Source of the DNA: Lepturacanthus savala | Lineage: Eukaryota; Chordata; Actinopteri; Scombriformes; Trichiuridae | DNA length: 64,000 nucleotides | Direction: 5' to 3' | Assembly: GCA_030544235.1 (NCBI GenBank) | Contig: CM060469.1 | Location: 16,796,017-16,860,016, forward strand | In this document: positions 1 through 9,800 of the stretch, one piece after another | How positions within the stretch are numbered: position 1 is the first letter of the stretch | Layout: each line of letters opens with the position of its first letter | Position numbers and translations under genes: made by a program | Notes under the pieces: model-generated | What the model saw: the letters and a program-made list of their open reading frames with translations, nothing else | Database searches by the model: none | What the model was told of the DNA's origin: nothing

Positions 1-917
1 GTAAGAACACGAACATACGGGGAAGCGTCCTTCCAGTTTTATGGCCCCCGTCTGTGGAACAGCCTGCCGGAGGACCTGAGGGCCGCAGAGAGCGTTAATA
101 TTTTTAAAAATAGGCTCAAGACCCATCTATTTAATTTGGCTTTTAACCAATGTTCTTAATAATAATTTTGTCTTATCCTTTTTAGTTATCTTATTGTGTC
201 TTATTCTATTCTCTTAGTTATTCCTATTTGTTATTTTATTTTATCATTTATGTATTTATATATATTTTTTTATTATTTTTATTTATTTTTTAAACTTTCA
301 TACTCTTGTTTTATTACATGCTTACTCCATATTTTAACCTGTGTTTTGTCTTAAACATTCCTTTATGTTTTTCACATGCATTTTAGATATTAATGTTCTT
401 ATATAATTTATCGATTTTATTTATTTATTTATTTTACTTTTCATTCTATCTATCCAGTGTTTCCTCAGTGTTTGCCCTCTGTGCTGGGGGCTGTTATCAG
501 CTGGGGTTGGGATGCTGCTTCTCATGGGGTCACCTGGCTGGGTTGGGTGGGGGTTCTGTGGTGGGTCATGGGTCCTCTGCTGCTCATGGTTTGGTGGCAC
601 CTGAGCTGTGGTGTTCTGACCTGGGCCGTGGGACATTCCCCAGCACAGAAGGCAGCGTTTCCTGACATGGTTCCTCTGTACTCAGCCAGCGTGTATGTGT
701 GCATGTGTGTGTATGTGTGTGTGTGCATGTTTGTGTTTGCGCTTGGGGCTGCTTGTGCGTTTGTGGGTGGGAGAGAGTGAGAGTTGTGGGGCATGGGTTT
801 CGTTGGGTTGAGAAGGGGGTGGTTGGGTTCTCTTTTTTTAACCTGTATAGCACTTTGTGCTACATTTTATGTGCATGAAAAAGTGCTTTATAAATAAAGT
901 TTGATTGATTGATTGAT
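1..917 (+). mobile_element. 3' end of a LINE (L2/CR1-like), truncated by the window edge
   Basis: Bases 1-159 read as an open frame ending in a stop. They encode the C-terminal tail typical of fish LINE ORF2 proteins (YGPRLWNSLPEDLR, then FKNRLKTHLFNLAF). An AT-rich 3' UTR with a TG-rich tract near 690-735 follows. The end resembles a LINE 3' terminus: a 'tatagcactttgtgctac' block, 'gtgctttataaataaagt', then a short (TTGA/GATT) tail around 898-917. I see a degenerate non-LTR retrotransposon whose 5' part lies outside the window. L2 is my family inference; a related CR1-group LINE is possible. Confidence 0.75.
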
Positions 918-1585
918 GGTCCATGTAATGCAGTGTTTGAACCTACAGTAGTACAAACTCTTTGAGATTGATTTATTTATGACAGTCAGCAGCAATCTGT
1001 GTTTTCAATAGAATTGACACAAATGCAGGTCTCTTATGAGCAAAATATGCATAGAGTAGAATCATCCTCAAAATATATCAGTAGTGGACCTTTTAAAGAA
1101 TATATGTATGAACTATGATAATCTGTTAATTAAGGTTTTGTATTTAGTGTTTATAGAGGACATCTGATCATATATATATTTACATAGGAAGTAAACTGAT
1201 CTGGTCACATGATCTTTCACACTATTCAGATGCCATCAATAGATTTTGACTGAAGACAGTCTATTTTTGTTTTCATTTAAAAGTTAAGTTTTGTGCCCAA
1301 ACTAAAACACACTGAGAGCTTACAGAGGGGGGGAAAAACATGGAGGTCACAGTTGTGACCGGTGGGATTAAAGGAGTTAATACATTGTGTAACTGCCCCA
1401 CACAGTACACACTCAAATCCTGCCTTGAATAATTATGACTCAATCCCACAACAGCGATAGAAGGTGTTAGAAGACATGGAGAAAAGCTTCAGATAAACAA
1501 GTGAAACCTGGAAATAAATCGTGAATTTTTCTTCAAAATGCCTTAAATTGACATTTAAACCAATGTTTTTTTTTTTTTTTTTTAG
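918..1585. other. Intergenic or intronic sequence, no feature seen
   Basis: AT-rich sequence between the LINE tail and the exon at 1,586. I see no coding exon or recognisable repeat. A T-rich tract at 1,566-1,583 is the polypyrimidine tract of the next splice acceptor, so at least its right part is an intron of the following gene. Confidence 0.5.
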
Positions 1586-1995
1586 ATGCAGCAGAACCAT
1601 CGCCATGGAAACAGGGTGTCAAAACATACAGCTGTGTGTCACCATCTTAAAGGTGGCCTTTTCTCCGGATATCATTGGACCCATGTTTCTCTTCCCTCTG
1701 GTGTACATAACATTCCAGTGTGCGGAGGCCCTTCTTCTGGCCCTGTGCTACAGATGTTACCAAAACCTCAGGACACCAGCTGAGGGTAAATGTCACAGCT
1801 GCTTCTATGTGTTTTTGTAGAAAGAAGCTGGGAGGAGTGACGGAGCACACGCAACCCTACACGTTTTGGAGTTATCCGTCTTTTGAATTAATGTATGGAA
1901 TGAAATAAGGCAGATGTCTAATATCACTTTTCTCTTTCACAGAAACAAGAATATACAGCGATGATATTAAACAAGAGGAGGTAAAACTACCTTAG
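1586..1995 (+). CDS. Unidentified single-pass membrane protein, last two coding exons
   Basis: Two exons join in one frame: 1,586-1,785 (after a T-rich acceptor, before GGTAAAT) and 1,943-1,995 (after a TTTCACAG acceptor, ending in TAG). The peptide starts CSRTIAMETGCQ. It has a strongly hydrophobic stretch (IIGPMFLFPLVYITF, then ALLLALC) that looks like one membrane span, then a short cytoplasmic tail ending EEVKLP. The first exon is entered with two bases of a codon carried over, so more exons lie upstream outside the window. An AATAAA at 2,196-2,201 fits as its polyadenylation signal. I do not recognise the family; a short immune-type receptor is only one possibility. Confidence 0.5.
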
Positions 1996-2195
1996 GATCA
2001 GAAAAAAACAACATGGCAGACTACAAACCAATGCTGGAGAGAATTAAATTGAATAATACATGAAATATTGTCGACTGTTTACTTAAACCTACAGAAAGTA
2101 AACTATGAGTAGTGCATGTTGAGATAGGAAGTTAGTGATAATTACATTTTATAGTGATATAGTTTTTGTATTTATACTATCTTAAAATCCGCTTC

Positions 2196-2201
2196 AATAA
2201 A
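2196..2201 (+). terminator. Candidate polyadenylation signal of the membrane-protein gene
   Basis: AATAAA lies about 200 bp after the TAG at 1,993-1,995, in AT-rich sequence, at a normal distance for a short 3' UTR. Other AATAAA-like sites follow, so the cleavage site is not fixed. Confidence 0.4.
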
Positions 2202-3839
2202 AAATATTTTTCATTTGAATTTTGTGGGAAAAATATTAAAAGTTATTTTTCAAAATATAATAAAGTATTTTATTAAATATTAAAAAAGCTCTGGATGGGG
2301 ATGTTTATGTAAAACTGAAAGTTACAATATATGTCTCAGGGGCCAGTTTTGTACATTTTTCACAGCATGAATAAATGATTTTTTTTAATTGAAATTACTT
2401 ATGTGTCAGTTGCTTTTTTTTTTTTAAATGAAGAACTCTGCCATATGTTAAATACTTTCACTAGAACCCCCAAACCTCGAAGAAAGGTCAGCAATAGGAA
2501 TAGAAAAAGGAATTTTAACAAAAAGGAAGGAAAAGGGATTAAAAGCAATTTGCACAGCTCAAATAATATTTAATCAAAATGATCATATGATATATACAGA
2601 GTAAACATAACTTAAATCTCTTTACATGCATTAAAAAAAACAACAAAAAAAACTTCACAAAAACAAAATCTGTTCCGCAGCCCAAAGGTAAATTCAAACA
2701 AAGTGAACACTGACATTACGTCACTCTACATTTACTTTTTTTTTTTTAAACATCTTTTACAGTGTCATATATATATCGTGCCTGCAGTCAACTTTAAACT
2801 GAAGCAGAAAAAGTGAAAAGAGCTGTGGAAGCTTCAAAAGAAGCCATGGCTGATCAACAGCGTTCTGGACAACAAATAAATTAAATACACACTTTTAAGT
2901 TTCCCCATTTAGACTTGCAACAGGAATTTCCAAGCAGCTTCAATTACTTAGGTCAATAAATTAACAGGATAATATTTTCCGGTGTACAGGGGATGTGTCT
3001 GACAAAGCCACACGAACTAAGCAGTGGAGGCAACTGACATTCATTTTTAAAACTCCTTATTTTACATAGTATAGATACCTGTGCATAGAAGTGGAAAGCT
3101 AAGGCCATAGGGGGCAAGGGTGTGAGTATGAAGCAAATACATCTGGAGATATGAAGGGATGAAATGTGTTGAATTCAGGGCTGAAACAAAAAAATCATTC
3201 AAAATGTTTGGCCTCATTTAAATGACAAATGTGGCAGAGTGAACAAACAGCCTTATTCTGTACAGTTACATGTGACAAAGACAGGAGTCATGATTTATAA
3301 CACCTTAATCAATAATGTTTCGTTCATAATGACAAAAATTCTCAAAAGATGATGCTGTGGGAATAATCTAGCTGGCATTCATGCATCTTTTCCAATGTTT
3401 GTCTTAAATGGTGTTAAAGAAACGTAATAGTAAACAAGACAATGAGGAGATTTATTAGCCCCTAAAATCAGTTTGCAGCATCACCTGGTCGACTCAAATA
3501 CATCAGTCGTTTTTTTCCCCTCTAAAATGCTTTATCGAACAATCTTCTCATTTTATGTTCTTGATCTTCGGGCATACATACAGAATGTAGGAATTCCTAT
3601 AAAAAGAAAACGTAAGCATGTATATGTACATGTGAATCCCCTCTCTGGTCTCCTTTGGGATGGTCAGCGGAATTAGTCAAGAGTGGCCCACAGCTTCACA
3701 TGGTGCCTCTTTAGCTGGGCCTGTGTGTGTGTGTGTGTGTTGACAGCCGTGTTGACGGACTCTCAGGAGGCATCCCTCACCAGTACAGGTCGGTAGCAGT
3801 GCTGGTTGTCTTGGGTAAGTTCAAAGCCTGCAGTGTGTT
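2202..3839. other. Convergent 3' region between two genes, including the Susd4-like 3' UTR
   Basis: No coding exon seen. The right part, read on the minus strand, must hold the 3' UTR of the Susd4-like gene (stop at 3,840-3,842). TTTATT on the plus strand near 3,447 would be AATAAA on the minus strand, but the true end of the UTR is not resolved. A (TG)n run lies at 3,721-3,740. Confidence 0.45.
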
Positions 3840-3865
3840 TCAGGCCTCCTTAAGTAACGGCATAT
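3840..3865 (-). CDS. Susd4-like last coding exon
   Basis: After a TTCTTTACAG acceptor the frame reads (D)MPLLKEA then TGA. Only eight codons, but the peptide resembles the SUSD4 C-terminal region (EIPLMEE), and the phase fits the previous exon. Confidence 0.7.
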
Positions 3866-6800
3866 CTGTAAAGAAAAAAAAGAGATCAGAAAAAAGTGGG
3901 GACATTTAAGGAGGGGTAGGCTGCGAGATTTCTATGCACTTTTTGTTATTGGCAAACCATAAATGATCATAAAAAACAAAATCAACTAAATCCATAATAG
4001 GTTTGGGGTACAGGAGCAAATTTACCTCCAACCACTCAATATTTCCAACCAGTGGGATTGATTAGCATAGCTTCCTGTCAACTGCTGAAATCAGAATCAA
4101 TCCACCTGATTGGGCAGCCTAGCTGTCAAAGGGCTGAGCCGCTACAAATGATCAACACCGAATTGTGACGAGTGAGGAGCTGAAAAATTATTTCTATCTG
4201 CTGTAATACTGAGGGTGGGTGAGCGCTCTAGAATAAAATTCTGTTTACAGTGATCTACTGAAACGAGCACCGCCTGCTGGTCCTTTAAATAAGTAATGTA
4301 CTGTATATAATGTATGTAATGTATAGGAAGAAGGCTTTTACCGTCAGAGTAGTCCATCTCTGAGTCCATCAGAGTCAGGCTGTGTTGGTCGCTGCCTGCA
4401 GACGGCCTTCTTTGTAAGGACGGAGGAGCTGCAGCACCTGCATGCTCCAGAACCCAGGTGGAGGACGAGGGGGACGAGGAGGACGAGGACTGAGGTGCAG
4501 GGTGGACCACGACCGCCTCCGAACGCTGCTGTTTGAGGGAAGAAGGTGGAGATGGGCCGGCCTCTGGCGTGGTGGCGTGCTGACCCTCGGACAGCACTAT
4601 CTGGACGCGGGACTCGGAGTTGAGAGCCGAGGCTGAGACGCCGCTGCCGCTCACGGCCTCCTCATACGAGGGCAGGGTCACCTGGACCCCCTCCACCATG
4701 ATGGACACGGGCTGCCCGGACACGCCCTGATCCCGTCTGGGTGTGAAGGACCAGATGGTTGTTAGAAGTTTAAAGACTAGGAAATCCTGACATCCTGCAT
4801 GTCCACTGATCATTGAATCCTTGCAGCTAAATTTGGCAGTAAAGTTTTTAGCAGAATGTAATGTTTGGGCAGCAATGGTCCCATCCCAACCCACTGGTTA
4901 CATGCACAGTTTGGGTGTAAGCATTTTGCATTTTGCTGTAATGCAAAAAATTACACGTCAGGAACATGCATTACAATGCGTTTTTAACTTGGATTGAAGT
5001 GGTGTTTTCTTTCTTCAAAGCGAGAAATGTTTCACTTCTTTTTCCTTTTAGCTCGTCAGAGACAGAAACAAGATGAGTGAACCTGCAGAAACGTTGGATA
5101 GCACATTCTCCATATGGGCATATGCTCACTACGTTTGTGAAACATAGAGATTTGAAGAACATCATAGTTAAATGCACTTTATGCGCTACATCTAAAGAAC
5201 TGTCCCGAAATAGCACAAGTAATTTAACATTTACAGAGGTGCGATCATAACATGAAGTTAGCACTGAATGAGGATGAAAGTGGCAATAAAACCACAGAAC
5301 AGCCAAAATTAATGTTCTACCACTCTGAGATTCTTCAGGAGACTTGTGTTGGAGTGTGTTGTTGAAGATATGTTACCGCTTTCAACAGTGGAATCACCAG
5401 CCTTTTGAAAACTTGTCAGGGATCTTGCAAGATCCCCGTTGCGACTCGCAGCAACAATGACAAGGTAATTTACAGTTATTTTGGTGAGAGTAAATTAAAA
5501 GTAATGCAAAAGTAGTGTAATGCCTTACAATTTAAATACAGCAGTATTGTAATGTAACAAATTACTTTGAAATGACAGTAACAAGTAATAAATATCAGTC
5601 CACCCCTGTTATGTTAGTGAATTAAGGTGTGCTTTATCATTTTTCATATCAGCTTATTATTCTCATAATTGTTGTGCGGGTTAATATAAGAGGGAGTTTA
5701 TTAAAGGAATAGGGATTGGGGGAAACGTGTTTATGCTGTATCGTCAGGGGTTACTGATTGCAGTGATGTCTGTATATTTTTGTCTGGACTTTTTCTTCAT
5801 GTATATTCCCTGTTACAGATTAAACATTATGAGAGCAGACTCACCGATGGAAGGATTTGAGTTTTGGCTGCAGAAGTACAAACAGCACCACCAGGAGCAG
5901 GATGAGGGCCACTGAACTGGCTGTAGACGACACTATGGACAGGGCGGGCATCCCCAAAGGTAACGATGGATTGCTGTCTGCGAGACAGATACACAGGTAA
6001 CATGGTTATTAGGGCTGTTGTGATAGCCCATAAATCTATTGATTATTTCAAATGATAAATTGATTAGTTGTTTGGTTCATAATATGTTGTCGAATCACTG
6101 TTTCTCAAAGCTGAAGATGAAAACTAAAACGTATTTTTTTTTGTTCAGAGCAACAGTCCACAACCAAAAAATCATCAGTTTACTATTATAGAAGACTAGA
6201 TTAGATTTGAGAAGCTGGAACCAGAGAATTTATCCATTTTTTTTCTTAAAAATGACTCAAATCGATTAATCAATTATCCAAATAGTTAGCAATTAATGTA
6301 ATAGTTGGCAGCTAATGAAATAATGGACTAATTGTTGCAGCTCTACTGTACATTGCATCTAATGTATGTAGTTAATAGTTTTAAAATCAAGCTTGTATTG
6401 CTACCCCAAAGTAATGCTCTCACTTTAGATATTGTATATTGTCTGAACTTCACAGATATCTATTTATTTATGGTTTAATTAACAGGGATATATATATATA
6501 CACACACATATACACACACATATATAATCCCTCGAAGGGTTTTTGTGAGAATAGGAAATTCAAAACATTCCAAAGTCTCCATTTGAACATTTTCTTCTTT
6601 AAAATGACCAATTAATCAAATACCAAAATAGGTGTTGATTAATGTAATAGTTGGCAACTAACTAAATTAATCAACTAATCATTGCAGCTCTTATTCAAAT
6701 ACCAAATCAGAAACCTTTACCTTGCTCCATGAGGCAGCTGATCTGCATCAGGTTGTCCCACTCCCCATACTGACAGGTAAGGTATTTATAGTCCCCTTTC

Positions 6801-9800
6801 AGAATATAGCCTTCATCGCAGAAATATTCAATCACAGTGCCATGGGAAAGTCTTTGACATGGGGTGGGGTGGCAGGTGTAGCCCCCGTTCTCTGGCTGAT
6901 ATGGAGACTGGCAAACTGTTCATGAAAAAGAAAGGAAAACAATTAATCCATCATACAGCTGAGCGTTGTGTCATTAACATGTGTTATGTTGTTATCATAG
7001 CTGTCTGTATTGCATCTCTTAACACAGAATCTCTCTCCGTTGTAATAACTTGTACCATCTGGGCAATACTTCTCACCCCTGTCCTGTTTTTGTTATCATA
7101 GCTGTTGATTTGACATACAAAACGTGTCCCTGGCCTCCTGTAGAGTCCAGCCTGTATCATCAGAGACTAAAGGCCGAGTCAGAAATGAGGACGGACACAT
7201 TGAGGAGGTTTTGTCTTTACCGTCAGTGCGTATGCAGCGTGGTGGTTCAGAGGACCAGTGTCCCAGCGCGTTGCATGTTAAGACGCTGGGTCCGTTGGGC
7301 AGGTAACCAGGGTCACAGCTGTACTCCACCACCGTGCCCGCGGGGAAAGAGTTGTTTTTGGTCTCCGTTAAATTCGAGGTCACATGCTGCTCCAGGAAGG
7401 GTCTTGTACAACCTTAAATAAGGGACATTCAAATAGAAAGATTCAGAAATACAGTAAATGGCTACAGTCTGTGAGAATGTCTGCAAGATTTTTTTTTTTT
7501 TTACAAATTGCTTTAGAGTGTGAACATGAATAACTTTTAACACAAAGAGTAAAAACATTAAATAAATAAATTAACTTTTAGGTCTTGTTTGACTCAGTGG
7601 TGGATGTTTACACCAGTTAAGCTGGTGATAGATCTGAACCAACCTTGTCTCACACAAATGATCTGCATGGGGCCGTCCCACTGTCCGTCCTGACAGGTCA
7701 GGTAGTTATAGTCGCCCTTGAGAACGTAGCCCTTATTACAGTATAACTCGATCACAGTGCCATGGGAAAACATTCGACAGGGGGCTGGGTGGCAGGTGTA
7801 GCCCCCGTTTTCTGGTTCAGAGAGGGGCAGACATGCTGATGGAAGGGGAAAAAATATTAAAAAGTGGCATGTATTCAAGGAACACATAATTAACTCACTG
7901 AAGTCTATGAGCCTTTAAGTCTGACTGACATTTCTTACTTAAATAAAAATTCAAAATGTTACTCATACAGCTTTTTTAAATAACATAATAGTAGACAACT
8001 TAAACTAAAGGTTTAAATCTAAATTTCCAAGTGCTTCATGTCATATTACGTCGACTTCCTGCCCCTTTCTCCTGAGAACCTGGAGAAGACAAACCCTCCC
8101 AGAAAGAGTCATTTTATCTAGATTATTGTGATTTTCAACCCTGACATGTATATATCTATTTAACCATTTGAGTCTAGAATAACCCCCCCAAAAAGAATTT
8201 TGTACATGGGATAAATAGGTTTTTGTTTATGGGCAGATTTGTGCAAGTGGCAACTATAATGGCCATTAAAATGCGATTTTCTGCAAAGAAAATAGTACAA
8301 AATGGAAAAAATAGATACACTAACTTGTAAGAGTTTACTCAGAGACTTTTGTGTTTTCCATGAAAAGTCACACTTTTTTGAGTTGTAAAATGAATAGAAA
8401 ATATAGTCAAGACATTGACAAGGTTAGAAATAATGATTTGTGAACCCACAAATGTGATGCTTCAGATACTCATCCTGCTCAAAGGAAGGTTGAGTTCTAT
8501 CTTTTTTTCTAGCTTTTCAGTTTTCTAGCTTCTTTAACCAGCTAATCTGTTTTCAGCTGTGCTAACATGATTGAACAAGGGTTTTCTAATCATCTATTAA
8601 CCTTCTGATGTAATGAGCAAACACATTATACCATTAGAACACTGGAGAGGTGGTTGCTGGAAATGGACCTCTATACACCTATGTAGATATTGCACCAAAA
8701 AACGGACATTTGCAGATGGAATAATTTTTTACCACATTATCAATGTATAGAGTGTATTTCTGATTAGTTTAAAGTTATCTTCATTCAAAAAAACAGTGCT
8801 TTTCTTTCGAAAAGGCCCTTTCTAAGTGATGTTTAAATGGGTTAAAACATGACTAAAAGTAAAGATGTTTTTACTTCTAAGAAAAGGATTTTAAAGTAGG
8901 TTAGTGACCTTTATTACTATACCGATGAGGAAATAACAGAGGTGGACGGAATATCTTACCGCCACTCCGTATGCAGCGAGGGGGTTCGGAGGACCAGCGC
9001 CCCATCGCGGTGCAGGTGAGGACGCTGGGTCCGTCGGGCAGGTAACCAGGGTCACAGTTGTACTGCAGCACCGTGCCCACAGGAAACAAGCCTCTGTTGG
9101 TTTCTGTGAGGTTCACCCAGCTGTTCTGGACCATGTACGGCCTCACACATCCTGAGAAGAGAGCACCAAAGACGAAGTTATAAGTAGGTTTTCATTTGAA
9201 AAACATGCTTGTAATTTTGGTTTTTTTTAAGTCCGATAAAGAGTTATATAGCAATTTGGGATTTGATTTAGCTGCCTTTATTTTAGTAGTGAATTTTTAC
9301 CTTGCTCCATTAGGCAGCTGATTGGCATTCGGTTGTCCCACTCCCCATACTGACAGGTAATGTATTTATAGTCCCCTTTCAGAATATAGTCTTCATCACA
9401 GAAATATTCAATCACAGTGCCATGAGAAAGTCTTCGGCATGGGGAGGGGTGGCAGGTGTAGCCCCCGTTCTCTGGCTGATATGGAGGCGGGCAAACTGTT
9501 CATGAGCAGGACAAGAAGACAACGATTAATACACTCAAGTCCTCCAGGCAAGTCTCCAGTACTGTCACTTTCTCTTCACTCTTTATCTATCATAAAAAAA
9601 AAAAAAAAACTTTACCATCTAATACATCGGTCATGCTATGTCTGTTTTCTTTATCAAGCCAAAAGACTGAGTCAGAAATACAGACAGCACATTGAGGTTC
9701 TGTCTTTACCGTCGCTGTGGATGCAGCGTGGCGGTTCAGAGGACCAGTGTCCCAGCGCAGTGCAGGTGAGGACGCTGGGTCCGTCTGGCAGGTAACCAGG

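Noticed and set aside
393..780. Two overlapping plus-strand frames of 90 and 107 codons
   Set aside because: They lie in the LINE 3' UTR and are driven by a TG-rich simple repeat.
4142..4894. 250-codon minus-strand frame taken as one exon
   Set aside because: Only 4,342-4,736 joins the neighbouring exons in phase; both ends of the longer frame run into intron sequence.
9439..9795. 118-codon plus-strand frame
   Set aside because: Antisense to CCP exons A1 and B1 and the intron between them; the minus strand explains the region.
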